From the NCBI GenBank assembly GCA_025144025.1, contig JALXWS010000008.1, forward strand, positions 36,369 through 100,368: a stretch of DNA of 64,000 nucleotides, read 5' to 3'. Positions 47,713 to 55,607 of the stretch are shown piece after piece (positions within the stretch are counted from its first letter, which is position 1; every line of letters starts with the position of its first letter). Position numbers and translations under genes: made by a program. The DNA is from Corynebacterium sp. p3-SID1241 (lineage in GTDB: Bacteria > Actinomycetota > Actinomycetes > Mycobacteriales > Mycobacteriaceae). The notes beneath the pieces were generated by a model. It worked only from the letters and a program-made list of their open reading frames with translations. It was not told where the DNA came from and did no database searches.

Positions 47713-47731
47713 TAAGGCAACCCTTGCCTAA
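47713..47731. promoter_or_regulatory. Candidate DtxR iron box upstream of sdhCAB
   Basis: TAAGGCAACCCTTGCCTAA matches the 19-bp DtxR consensus TTAGGTTAGSCTAACCTAA at 13 of 19 positions and keeps both AGG and CCT arms. Succinate dehydrogenase is rich in Fe-S clusters, so iron control is plausible. It lies about 110 bp before sdhC. Confidence 0.4.
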
Positions 47732-47841
47732 AAGAATTCTGACTTTAACCGTACCGCCGTACCGTTAGGTGAAACACCGCCGGAATTGACTGGTAACCAG
47801 CGGTTAAGCCCGGTTAAGGTGAGGACGACAATGGAGGTGTC

Positions 47842-48597
47842 ATGACTTTAAGAAATCCCGACCGTGAGGCAGTAGCTCACGGCCACATTACTAACGAACC
47901 AATCCGTCAGAAGCCGGGAGTGCCCTCCTGGGTTCTGAAGCTCATCATGGCCGTCACTGGCCTGCTTTTCGCCCTCTTCGTTGTTGGCCACATGGCCGGC
48001 AACCTGAAGTTGTACTTGCCGGCGCACGGCGGCGAAGAGGCGCTGGATGAATACGGTGCATTCCTGCGCTCCATGGGCGAGCCGTTGTTCCCGCATGAGG
48101 GCGCATTGTGGATCATTCGCGCCGTCCTGCTGGTTGCCATCATCGCCCATATCTACGGCGCGATCGCTTTGACTGCCCGCTCCAAGGCGTCCCGCGGCAA
48201 GTTCCGCCGCAGCAACCTGATGGGCGGCCTTGATTCCTTCGCCACTAAGTCCATGCTGGTCAGCGGCATCGTCTTGCTGCTGTTCATCATCTTCCACCTG
48301 CTGGACCTGACTATGGGCGTGCAGCCTTTCGCCCCCGGCGACTTTGCAGAGGGCGCGGTGAAGGCCAATATGATCGCAACCTTTAGCCGCTGGCCGGTCA
48401 CCATCGTGTACGTGATCGCTATGTGCTTCCTGTTCCTGCACCTCACCCACGGCATTCGCCTTGCCGCCTCTGACCTGGGTATCACCGGTGCGAAGTGGCG
48501 TCAGACCTTCCTGATCCTGGCGTACGTCATCCCGGCCGTTGTCTGCATCGGCAACATCGTTATGCCTTTGTCCGTTGCCCTGGGCTTGGTCAGCTAA
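47842..48597 (+). CDS. sdhC: Succinate dehydrogenase cytochrome b subunit
   Basis: The 251-residue membrane protein has five hydrophobic helices with histidines for two b-type haems (VGHMAGNLKLY, IAHIYGA, IFHLLDL, LHLTHGIR), as in the single-subunit di-haem anchor of the corynebacterial and Bacillus type. It transfers electrons from SdhAB to menaquinone. Start ATG 47842 has GGAGGTG upstream. First gene of sdhCAB. Confidence 0.93.
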   Translation: MTLRNPDREAVAHGHITNEPIRQKPGVPSWVLKLIMAVTGLLFALFVVGHMAGNLKLYLPAHGGEEALDEYGAFLRSMGEPLFPHEGALWIIRAVLLVAIIAHIYGAIALTARSKASRGKFRRSNLMGGLDSFATKSMLVSGIVLLLFIIFHLLDLTMGVQPFAPGDFAEGAVKANMIATFSRWPVTIVYVIAMCFLFLHLTHGIRLAASDLGITGAKWRQTFLILAYVIPAVVCIGNIVMPLSVALGLVS

Positions 48598-48612
48598 AGG
48601 AGTTAGAGACCA

Positions 48613-50628
48613 ATGACTAATACTGAACTCAAGCGCGAGCACCCAAATTTCTCGCACCCACAGTCCGTTGTTCCGGGCGTCACCGCCGGCAAGATCCTCG
48701 AATCTAAAGAGCCGCACGGCGTGCCGATGAAGGATATGTGGTCCCACCAAAAGGACCACATGCAGCTGGTTTCCCCGCTGAACCGCCGCAAGTTTGAAGT
48801 CCTCGTGGTTGGTACCGGCCTATCCGCCGGCTCCGCTGCGGCCGCGCTGGGCGAGCTGGGCTACAAGGTGAAGGTCTTCACCTTCCATGACTCCCCGCGT
48901 CGTGCGCACTCTGTCGCCGCACAGGGTGGTGTTAACTCCTCCCGTGCCAAGAAGGTGGACAATGACTCCGCCTACCGCCACACCAAGGACACCGTGAAGG
49001 GCGGCGACTACCGCTGCCGCGAGTCCGATTGCTGGCGCTTGGCCAACGAGTCCGTGCGCGTGATTGACCACATGAACGCCATCGGCGCCCCATTCGCCCG
49101 CGAGTACGGCGGCACCCTGGCTACCCGTTCCTTCGGCGGTGTGCAGGTCTCCCGCACCTACTACACCCGTGGCCAAACAGGCCAGCAGCTGCAGCTGTCC
49201 ACCACTTCGGCGCTCTACCGCCAGATTGGCCTGGGCAATGTGGAGCTCTTCGCTCACAACGACCTGCAGGACATCATCGTCTACAACGACAACGGTAAGA
49301 AGCGTGCCGGCGGCATCGTTACCCGCAACCTGATTACCGGTGAGCTCAAGGCCTTCACCGGCCACGCAGTTGTATTGGGTACCGGCGGCTACGGCAACGT
49401 CTACCACATGTCCACCCTGGCAAAGAACTCCAATGCCAGCGCCATGATGCGTGCGTACGACAGCGGTGCCTACCTGGCCTCCCCGGCCTTCGTGCAGTTC
49501 CACCCGACGGGCCTGCCGGTCAACTCCGATTGGCAGTCCAAGACCATCCTGATGTCGGAGTCCCTGCGTAACGACGGCCGCATTTGGTCCCCGAAGAAGG
49601 AGGGCGACGACCGCGACCCGAATACCATTCCGGAAGAAGAGCGCGACTACTTCTTGGAGCGCCGCTACCCGGCATTCGGCAACCTGGTTCCGCGCGACGT
49701 TGCTTCCCGTGCCATCTCCCAGCAGATCAACGCTGGCCTGGGCGTTGGCCCGCTGCACAACTCGGTGTACCTGGACTTCCGCGACGCCATCGAGCGCTTG
49801 GGCAAGGACAAGATCCGCGAGCGTTACTCCAACCTCATCGAGATGTACGAAGAGGCCATCGGCGAGTCCGCTTATGAGACCCCGATGCGCATCGCCCCGA
49901 CCTGTCACTTCACCATGGGTGGCCTGTGGACGGACTTCAATGAGATGACCTCCATCGACGGCCTCTTTGCCGCCGGTGAGTGCTCCTGGACCTACCACGG
50001 CGCTAACCGCCTGGGTGCTAACTCCCTGCTTTCGGCTTCCGTCGACGGCTGGTTCACCCTGCCGTTTACCATCCCGAACTACCTGGCCGACCACCTCAAT
50101 GAGGAGAAGCTGGCCGAGGATTCCCCAGAGGCACAGGCAACCCTGGCACAGTCCCAGGAGCGCATCGACCGCCTCATGGGCGTGCGCGGTGAGAACCCAC
50201 ACGGTCCGTCCTACTACCACCGCCAGCTGGGCGACATCCTCTACCACGGTTGTGGCGTGTCCCGTAACGTCGAGGACCTCAAGGAAGCCATCACCAAGAT
50301 CCGTAAGCTGCGCGAGGACTTCTGGGCTAATGTCCGCATTCCGGGCGAGGCCAACGACATGAACCAGGTGCTGGAATACGGCCTGCGCGTTGCCGACTAC
50401 CTGGATCTGGGCGAGCTCATGTGTGTCGACGCTTTGGACCGCGATGAGTCCTGTGGCGCCCACTTCCGTGAGGACCACCTGACCGAAGACGGCGAGGCAG
50501 AACGCGACGACGAGAACTGGTGCTTTGTTTCCGCCTGGGAGCCAGGTGCTAATAAGAACGAGTTCATCCGTCACGCCGAGCCGCTGTACTTTGATTCGAT
50601 CCCGCTGATGACAAGGAACTACAAGTAA
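48613..50628 (+). CDS. sdhA: Succinate dehydrogenase flavoprotein subunit
   Basis: The 671-residue catalytic subunit has the FAD motif VVGTGLSAGSAAAALGELG, RRAHSVAAQGGVNSS with the histidine that binds FAD covalently, HPTGLPVNSDW and the substrate/catalytic region with R-rich ERRYPAFGNLVPRDVASRA. It is longer than the proteobacterial form, as in other menaquinone-linked complexes. It starts 15 bp after sdhC and its stop overlaps sdhB by one base. Confidence 0.96.
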   Translation: MTNTELKREHPNFSHPQSVVPGVTAGKILESKEPHGVPMKDMWSHQKDHMQLVSPLNRRKFEVLVVGTGLSAGSAAAALGELGYKVKVFTFHDSPRRAHSVAAQGGVNSSRAKKVDNDSAYRHTKDTVKGGDYRCRESDCWRLANESVRVIDHMNAIGAPFAREYGGTLATRSFGGVQVSRTYYTRGQTGQQLQLSTTSALYRQIGLGNVELFAHNDLQDIIVYNDNGKKRAGGIVTRNLITGELKAFTGHAVVLGTGGYGNVYHMSTLAKNSNASAMMRAYDSGAYLASPAFVQFHPTGLPVNSDWQSKTILMSESLRNDGRIWSPKKEGDDRDPNTIPEEERDYFLERRYPAFGNLVPRDVASRAISQQINAGLGVGPLHNSVYLDFRDAIERLGKDKIRERYSNLIEMYEEAIGESAYETPMRIAPTCHFTMGGLWTDFNEMTSIDGLFAAGECSWTYHGANRLGANSLLSASVDGWFTLPFTIPNYLADHLNEEKLAEDSPEAQATLAQSQERIDRLMGVRGENPHGPSYYHRQLGDILYHGCGVSRNVEDLKEAITKIRKLREDFWANVRIPGEANDMNQVLEYGLRVADYLDLGELMCVDALDRDESCGAHFREDHLTEDGEAERDDENWCFVSAWEPGANKNEFIRHAEPLYFDSIPLMTRNYK

Positions 50629-51377
50629 TGAAACTGACACTTGAGATCTGGCGTCAAGCCGGACCGACCCAAGAAGGCCACTTCGAGACCGTCCAGGTGG
50701 ATGATGCCTCTGAGCAGATGTCCATCCTGGAGCTGTTGGACCACGTCAACGAGGGCTACATTGAGCGCGGCGAAGAGCCCTTCGCTTTCGCTTCCGACTG
50801 CCGTGAGGGCATCTGTGGCACCTGTGGCCTGACCGTCAATGGCCGCCCGCACGGCCCTGGCCAGAACACCCCGGCCTGCCAGCAACGCCTGTTCAACTTC
50901 ACGGACGGCCAGACCATCAAGCTGGAGCCTTTCCGCTCCGCTGCCTACCCGGTTATCAAGGACATGATCGTGGACCGCGCGGCCCTGGATCACGTGATGG
51001 AGCAGGGCGGTTACGTCTCCATGGATGCTGGTACCGCTCCGGATGCGGATACCATGCACATCAACCATGAGACCTCCGAATACTCGCTGGACCACGCTGC
51101 CTGCATTGGCTGCGGTGCCTGCGTTGCTGCCTGCCCGAACGGTGCGGCTCACCTGTTTACCGGTGCGAAACTGGTGCACCTCTCCCTCATGCCGCTGGGC
51201 AAGGAAGAGCGTGGCCGCCGTGCCCGCAACATGGTCGACGACCTGGAAGCCAACTTTGGCCACTGCTCCCTCTACGGTGAGTGCGCTGATGTTTGCCCAG
51301 CAGGCGTTCCGCTGACCGCAGTTTCTGCGGTTACCCGCGAACGTGCACGTGCTGCTTTCCGTGGCAAGGACGACTAA
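50628..51377 (+). CDS. sdhB: Succinate dehydrogenase iron-sulfur subunit
   Basis: The 249-residue protein binds three clusters: [2Fe-2S] (CREGICGTCG with a fourth Cys in PACQQR), [4Fe-4S] (CIGCGACVAACPN) and [3Fe-4S] (CSLYGECADVCPAGVP). All ligands are present. It passes electrons from FAD to the haem subunit. ATG 50628 overlaps the sdhA stop (TAATG). Confidence 0.96.
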   Translation: MKLTLEIWRQAGPTQEGHFETVQVDDASEQMSILELLDHVNEGYIERGEEPFAFASDCREGICGTCGLTVNGRPHGPGQNTPACQQRLFNFTDGQTIKLEPFRSAAYPVIKDMIVDRAALDHVMEQGGYVSMDAGTAPDADTMHINHETSEYSLDHAACIGCGACVAACPNGAAHLFTGAKLVHLSLMPLGKEERGRRARNMVDDLEANFGHCSLYGECADVCPAGVPLTAVSAVTRERARAAFRGKDD

Positions 51378-51433
51378 GCTAAGGTTATTCCGTAGGAATA
51401 CTAGGAACGAGAGAAAGACAGAAAGACTCCGCC

Positions 51434-51808
51434 ATGAGCGATAACACCCACGCAGTCGCTGACTACACCAGCGAGACCTACCCGGAGTTCTCCGGCAAGA
51501 TTCAGGACACCTACATTGAGGGCTACGACCCGGTATCCTTCGGTGCTCCTCATTCTTCCCTTCTGCGCACCTCCACCTGGGTGGGCATGGGTCTGATTCT
51601 GTCTTGCCTCCCGGCCGCCGGCATCATCATCTGGGGCCTTGGCGTATGGGATACCCCGCTGGGCACCGCCGGCGAGGGTGACTACACCCTGACCACCATG
51701 ATTGGCATCATTTCCCTAGTAATTGTGGCTATCGCTGCAGTAGGCACCGTCCACTACGGCCGCCGCTACTACCGCAAGTACCGCAAGGAAACCGGCCGAG
51801 CCAACTAA
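51434..51808 (+). CDS. Small membrane protein of the sdh operon
   Basis: The 124-residue protein has a polar N-terminus of about 45 residues, two hydrophobic helices (about 52-75 and 88-110) and an Arg/Tyr-rich tail (GRRYYRKYRKETGR). It lies 56 bp after sdhB on the same strand and matches the position of cg0448 in C. glutamicum. Function unknown; association with the succinate dehydrogenase complex is a guess from position. Confidence 0.75.
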   Translation: MSDNTHAVADYTSETYPEFSGKIQDTYIEGYDPVSFGAPHSSLLRTSTWVGMGLILSCLPAAGIIIWGLGVWDTPLGTAGEGDYTLTTMIGIISLVIVAIAAVGTVHYGRRYYRKYRKETGRAN

Positions 51809-52176
51809 ATCGTTTCTTTAGCACGCAACCCCCGCTTCGCCTGCATGCATGACATGCAGGGGAAGCGGGGGTGTTGCATATCCGCCCCTTCCAGCCTTTC
51901 TTTGAGATAGGTGGCTAATTCTAGAAGTTCGTCGGGATTATCTGCAGGCCTCTGTTGAGACAGATTTCTTTGTGCTGCACGCACAAACTTAGCGAGCATG
52001 CCGGCGTCGCGGGCCAGTGGGGAAGTGGCAGGCAACTCCGCTTGTATTGCCTGCAGGTGCTCGGCGGCACTGTTGGCGGCGCTTAGCGCGCACTCGTAGT
52101 CTCCACCTTCCCCGTGGGCTTTGATAAACAAGGCACACAGGTGCGTGTCCTGGGCTTCATGCACAATGCCAGCCAT
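51805..52176 (-). CDS. Hypothetical protein, 3' end runs through a terminator
   Basis: The 123-residue ORF is mainly helical (NPDELLELATYLKERLEG, SAANSAAEHLQAIQAELP) with no known motif. Its last 20 codons lie inside a large cruciform at 51828-51872, which must be the terminator of the sdh transcript. Either the real protein is as long as shown and shares the terminator, or the C-terminus was extended after loss of an earlier stop. It marks the right border of the core block. Confidence 0.5.
   Translation of the reverse strand: MAGIVHEAQDTHLCALFIKAHGEGGDYECALSAANSAAEHLQAIQAELPATSPLARDAGMLAKFVRAAQRNLSQQRPADNPDELLELATYLKERLEGADMQHPRFPCMSCMQAKRGLRAKETI
51828..51872. terminator. Large cruciform terminator after the sdh operon
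   Basis: ACCCCCGCTTC (51828-51838) and GAAGCGGGGGT (51862-51872) are exact inverted copies, and the inner segment contains CTGCATG/CATGCAG. Stem of 11 bp plus an inner 7-bp stem. It can stop transcription from either side. Confidence 0.75.
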
Positions 52177-52243
52177 TGCTTTACCCCCTTAGCCTACGAC
52201 CAATGACAACGCGTGCTTAACTCCAACATTAGACATATTCTTT

Positions 52244-52496
52244 ATGAATGGGTTACGGCAAAATACACCTAGCAAAGAAAGCGCACCAAGAGGCCTTTCC
52301 CAAAAAGAACAAACAGCACCTCTCCAGAGCATTTCGACGTGGCTCCGCTTAAAAGGAAAAACTCTCGGCAAAATTTCGACGATGGTGCGTCGACCCTGGG
52401 ACGACGCTCCTTGCGCCCATAGTCGCGGGTCTTATCTTTATGCTGGTGCAGACTTGGGCCTCTGACAAACGGGCAGACACAGCACTTCGTGGGTTG
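52244..52496 (+). pseudogene. Remnant of a small membrane protein resembling Fst-type toxins
   Basis: A frame starting at ATG 52244 runs to MVRRPW near 52395; there one base shifts the frame to TTLLAPIVAGLIFMLVQTWASDKRAD (to about 52480). The second part is a single helix with the AP-x-V-x-G pattern seen in Fst/Ldr type I toxin peptides, followed by charged residues. The first frame goes out at a different stop (52465). This looks like a frameshifted gene; resemblance to toxins is by pattern only. The 66 bp before it (52177-52243) hold nothing else recognisable. Confidence 0.35.
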
Positions 52497-52693
52497 ATCC
52501 GCATCAGACGGACAAGCTGGCTCGGTGGGCCGTCCGTGAGGGGTTTGAGTGCACGATGCATGGGCTTACGCATTCGGATGTGGCGATTCGGCGCAAGAAT
52601 GTGAATGTGAGTTTGGAGGCGACGAGTCTATGTCCGGTGTCACCGGAAGCGTTGGAGGAGATGGTGACTAGGGCAGTGCGGTTAAGGCCGTAA
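52463..52693 (+). pseudogene. 3' fragment of an unidentified gene
   Basis: An open frame without a start codon ends at TAA 52691-52693 and encodes WVDPHQTDKLARWAVREGFE, continuing to CPVSPEALEEMVTRAVRLRP. It reads like the end of a real soluble protein with two helices, but I do not recognise it. It overlaps the end of the preceding remnant in another frame, so this junction is probably a deletion or insertion scar. Confidence 0.35.
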
Positions 52694-52793
52694 GCAATAC
52701 ACAGCTCTCTTGCCTGTTTTGGCAGTAAGGTGTTCTAGGAGTACTCCTTCCTTTGAATCCACTGGTTGCAAATGTTGCTGTCTGTGGGGTGAA

Positions 52794-52822
52794 TTGAACT
52801 GTTCGCTTGTTTAAGGTATTGT
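52794..52822 (+). promoter_or_regulatory. Sigma-A type promoter driving the permuted tRNA-like RNA
   Basis: TTGAAC (52794-52799) and TATTGT (52817-52822) are separated by 17 bp, a near-consensus vegetative promoter. Transcription would start near 52829 and run to the T tract at 52948-52954. No ORF starts in this interval. Confidence 0.55.
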
Positions 52823-52828
52823 GGAGAT

Positions 52829-52955
52829 CAAAGGAAGCTAGAGATAGAGACTCCAGCCGGTTCATGTCCGGGAGCTTTCACGGAAAAAGGAGATCTGGGT
52901 TCGATTCCCAGCCCCCTTACGGGGTGTAGCTTAACGGTAAAGCGCCCTTTTTTTC
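52829..52955 (+). ncRNA. Circularly permuted tRNA-like RNA
   Basis: The 3' part has tRNA elements in permuted order. First a canonical T-arm: CTGGG-TTCGATT-CCCAG (52895-52911). Next CCCC-TTAC-GGGG (52913-52924), where the two acceptor strands are joined by a short loop. Then UA and a canonical D-arm: GCTT-AACGGTA-AAGC (52929-52943) with the GG of D-loops. The anticodon-stem strands AAAAAGG (52884-52890) and CCTTTTT (52946-52952) pair at the open end. An extra hairpin (CTCC..CCGG/CCGGGAG, about 52850-52875) precedes it. A normal tRNA would have the D half first. No anticodon loop is closed, so it is not an ordinary tRNA; a mimic, processed circular RNA or termination structure is possible. Confidence 0.65.
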
Positions 52956-52959
52956 ATAT

Positions 52960-53874
52960 CTACCACTGGGCTCTAGTCCAGTGGCCTTCTTCGCGAGCAA
53001 CTGTTTCCAGTTGATTTAATCCTTTGGGGAAAAGTCTTTTCGTTAGCCGCTCGAGGCTTCTCTTCCATCCGTCGCTGTTCTTTTGTTTGCTTGTGGAGCG
53101 AACAAAGTGTTCTATAGATACTTTTGCGAAGTACTCTGCGGGCATGACTTCAATAAAGGATGTTTGAGCTAATCTTCCTAACTGTTTAATGACGCTGAAT
53201 TCAGTGAATATATGTTCCGCAGTGAGGGAGATTTTTCCGTCATTCCCTTGGATATCCTGAGGGGTTTTCCCTTGGTTTATTTTTTTCCAATGAGAAAGAG
53301 CGTCCTCACTGAGTGAATTAATATCATTTCGGATTGATGAGCTGACTCGTCCGCCACTGTGGGTGTTTGCGTTTCTTATTTTCCTGAGAAGATGGAAAAT
53401 TTCTAGCATTGAAGATCGTGAGTCTACATCGCTGGTAGCTCTCCCTACGTGCTCATCACAGGTGTGGAAAAAAATCTCATGGAGGTTGGAAGCGTTGAGC
53501 CTGTTAGTTGGCGCGCCTTCAGGATGAGAAAGGTTCAGTCCGTGATCCTGTAGAACCTTAATGGTTCTTTGGAGATGATCTTCTTGTAGAGATTGTGCAT
53601 AAGGAATCGCTAGATTAGCTAGATGCCTTTCTGCATCTAAAAGGATGTTTCGTGCATCCTCTACGACAAGATTGAACCGCTCGACATGCGTTACTGCTGG
53701 AAACATTTCAGATAAGGGAACCTGTGACCCTTGGGAAAGCTGGAGGGCATTTGTTGCGAGCCGTGATCCTGCCAGAAGTCCGACTATCGCGTTATTGGCT
53801 TCAATTCGACGTTGATCAAACTCTGAGTATTCAGGGTAATGATATTTACCTATGGAAGGCTCACTTGAGTGCAT
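52960..53874 (-). CDS. HEPN-motif protein, putative ribonuclease
   Basis: The 304-residue, mostly helical protein contains RNANTHSGG near residue 175 within LRKIRNANTH, an exact R-N-x3-H catalytic motif of HEPN ribonucleases, at the end of a helix as expected. Upstream helices (about 60-160) and a C-terminal basic segment (RSLERLTKRLFPKG) complete it. Codon use is A+T-rich compared with the core genes, so it was probably acquired. It converges with the permuted tRNA-like RNA, its stop being 5 bp from that RNA's end. A defence or toxin role is inference; no antitoxin is seen. Confidence 0.6.
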   Translation of the reverse strand: MHSSEPSIGKYHYPEYSEFDQRRIEANNAIVGLLAGSRLATNALQLSQGSQVPLSEMFPAVTHVERFNLVVEDARNILLDAERHLANLAIPYAQSLQEDHLQRTIKVLQDHGLNLSHPEGAPTNRLNASNLHEIFFHTCDEHVGRATSDVDSRSSMLEIFHLLRKIRNANTHSGGRVSSSIRNDINSLSEDALSHWKKINQGKTPQDIQGNDGKISLTAEHIFTEFSVIKQLGRLAQTSFIEVMPAEYFAKVSIEHFVRSTSKQKNSDGWKRSLERLTKRLFPKGLNQLETVAREEGHWTRAQW

Positions 53875-54045
53875 AACTTTACACTACCCGTAAGGAATAG
53901 GGTTTCGTCCGGCTATGATAAATGTAAATATGCGTACACCCTATTGTTACGCCGGTTTGTGGCAGAATGTTTGCTGTAAAATAGGGCCGTTCCCAGCATT
54001 GTTTTACACGTGTCTAGTGGGGTCTAGGCCTTATGTTTACAGAAA

Positions 54046-54312
54046 GTGGTGAGTGTGGTGTTATCGTCTGACGGTTTCCATATTGAAAGTCATATTGACA
54101 AAGTGCCCGCGTTGGCGCGAGTAAAAGATCTGCATGATGGGTTGTCGTCGGGACAGCAGGCGTTGAGCAGGATTGTGCACTCCTTGCTTGCAGACGCTGA
54201 TGGTCTCGACGGTATTCAGCTTTATGCCCTCTCGGATGCAATCGAGTCGTATCGTGATGCGGTCATCGCCCAAGAGAATGGTGCCTTTACACCCTCGCGG
54301 GGCGAAGACTAA
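54046..54312 (+). CDS. Small hypothetical protein coupled to the resolvase
   Basis: The up to 88-residue ORF has several possible GTG starts between 54046 and 54058. It encodes helices with LARVKDLHDGLSSGQQALSRIVHSLLADADGLDGIQ, no known domain. Its stop overlaps the resolvase ATG (TAATG), so the two are co-translated and may function together, for instance as an accessory or regulator of recombination (inference). No homologue is recalled. The 171-bp gap before it holds the promoters of this pair and of the HEPN gene. Confidence 0.6.
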   Translation: MVSVVLSSDGFHIESHIDKVPALARVKDLHDGLSSGQQALSRIVHSLLADADGLDGIQLYALSDAIESYRDAVIAQENGAFTPSRGED

Positions 54313-54905
54313 TGGCCAACGACTCTGGTTCGCGTGGTCAGCGGGTGGGCTATATCCGAGTCTCGACAGTGGAGCAGAATAATCAGCGCCAGAAAGAACT
54401 ACTAGCCAACTCTGGCAAGATTGACCGGTTCTTTGAGGATAAGATTTCCGGACGTACTAAGACTGCCCGCCCAGGGCTTGGCGAGTGCATGGCCTATGTG
54501 CGCGACGGCGACGAACTCGTCGTCTCGTCGATTGACCGCTTGGCCCGCTCGCTGGCGGATTTACGCGGCATTGTTGATGAACTCACCAACAAAGGTGTGA
54601 CTGTTACTTTCCTGCATGAGAATCTCGCGTTTGCGAAAGACACGTCCGATCCGCGCGCGGATTTAATGCTGGGCATTTTGGGTTCGTTTGCGGAGTTTGA
54701 GCGGGCCATTATCCGCGAGCGCCAGGCGGAGGGGATTGCGTTGGCCAAAAAGGCCGGCAAGTACAAAGGCCGCAAACCAGCCCTTACCCCACAACAGGTA
54801 GCAGAGATTAAACAGCGCGCGCTGACGGGGGAGTCGAAAGCAGCCTTGGCGCGAGAATTCGAGGTCACTCGTCCTACGGTGTATCGGGCGTTGAAGAACG
54901 TCTAA
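54312..54905 (+). CDS. Serine resolvase/invertase
   Basis: The 197-residue recombinase has the small serine recombinase fold: catalytic serine in VGYIRVSTVEQN, conserved arginines in SIDRLARSLADL and FERAIIRERQAEG, and a C-terminal helix-turn-helix (KAALAREFEVTRPTVYRALKNV). Its DNA 3' end and the palindrome repeat R1 behind it are duplicated 1.4 kb downstream. It would recombine at sites such as the repeats R1-R4. It is the only intact recombinase in the accessory region. Confidence 0.92.
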   Translation: MANDSGSRGQRVGYIRVSTVEQNNQRQKELLANSGKIDRFFEDKISGRTKTARPGLGECMAYVRDGDELVVSSIDRLARSLADLRGIVDELTNKGVTVTFLHENLAFAKDTSDPRADLMLGILGSFAEFERAIIRERQAEGIALAKKAGKYKGRKPALTPQQVAEIKQRALTGESKAALAREFEVTRPTVYRALKNV

Positions 54906-54930
54906 GCGTCGGCGGCGTGAGGGTAAATCT

Positions 54931-55058
54931 GCGCACCCACGGTGCCTGCCGTATGCCAGGACATATGCCTAAGCATATGGCAAGGCATACGCTTTAACAT
55001 ATGTCTTGTTGTATGCAGTGTCAGCTGCATGTTTACAGGTCTTCAGAATTCTGTAAAC
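54931..55058. repeat. Palindromic repeat R1 behind the resolvase
   Basis: The unit contains GCATATGGCAAGGCATAC and neighbouring CATATG palindromes, followed by GCAGTGTCAGCTGCATGTTTACAG. A perfect inverted repeat GTTTACAG (55031-55038)/CTGTAAAC (55051-55058) lies at its right edge. R2, R3 and R4 share the order CCTGCC-TATG motif, CATATG palindromes, and a (G)TAGTG--ACCTGC hairpin. It may be a resolution or recombination site. Confidence 0.65.
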
Positions 55059-55480
55059 GATGTCAGTTGCTGCTTTTGAGTCTTTAAAGCGTTGGAGTTC
55101 AGCCCCTCACACCATGGTGGATATACCCTAAAACCTCTCTTTCCTGGGGCTGCTCCGGAGGTAATACCAAGGCGTTGCAAATCTTGATTGCTAAATTGAA
55201 AAACACCTCGGTGCTCTCCTTGAGTCACAAAGACTAGGAGACCGTCGCCGCAGGAGGAATCTTCAAAAGGCACGGATTCCCCTTCATGGTTGCGTTGCCA
55301 GAATGCCACAAAGGCTCCCGGTTTAGAAGGCGTGGTGCGTGCTGTGCGGACATGCCAGGTTTTAGCTCCCAACTCGGCTATTCCCGATTCATAATTCGCA
55401 TTATCACTTGTTGCATTGATAGTAGCTTCTAAATTAAAGGCCGCCACAAATTGGTAAAAGAACTCAAACTTCATCTTCAA
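55043..55480 (-). CDS. MepB family protein
   Basis: The 145-residue protein matches the MepB family (PF08877) through RTARTTPSKPGAFVAFWQR, a following FxxxxxGDGLLVFV segment, GVFQF and the end motif GKRGFRVYPPW. In Staphylococcus mepB lies with the mepRA multidrug efflux genes; its function remains unknown. Here it is paired with a GyrI-like gene on the same strand, 127 bp downstream of it. The module lies between resolvase-linked repeats R1 and R2. Its 3' end overlaps the right edge of R1. Confidence 0.8.
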   Translation of the reverse strand: MKMKFEFFYQFVAAFNLEATINATSDNANYESGIAELGAKTWHVRTARTTPSKPGAFVAFWQRNHEGESVPFEDSSCGDGLLVFVTQGEHRGVFQFSNQDLQRLGITSGAAPGKRGFRVYPPWCEGLNSNALKTQKQQLTSFTEF

Positions 55481-55607
55481 GGCAGTATCCGCATCTTTTT
55501 CGTTCAGCCTTGAAGCTTAAGGAAAGTAACAGAGGTTAACAAGTTTGCCGCGTTAAATCGCACCTTTCCGCATGTCGTAGAGGAAAAGGATTACCAATCG
55601 ATGGAGG

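Noticed and set aside
52883-52955. tRNA-like region considered as an ordinary tRNA gene or as attachment-site tRNA fragment
   Set aside because: The 3' half precedes the 5' half and no closed anticodon loop exists; a fragment at an att site would not hold both halves with complementary strands.
52883-52955. Same region considered as only a terminator
   Set aside because: The stem/T tract would fit, but precise T- and D-arms inside it are not explained by termination.
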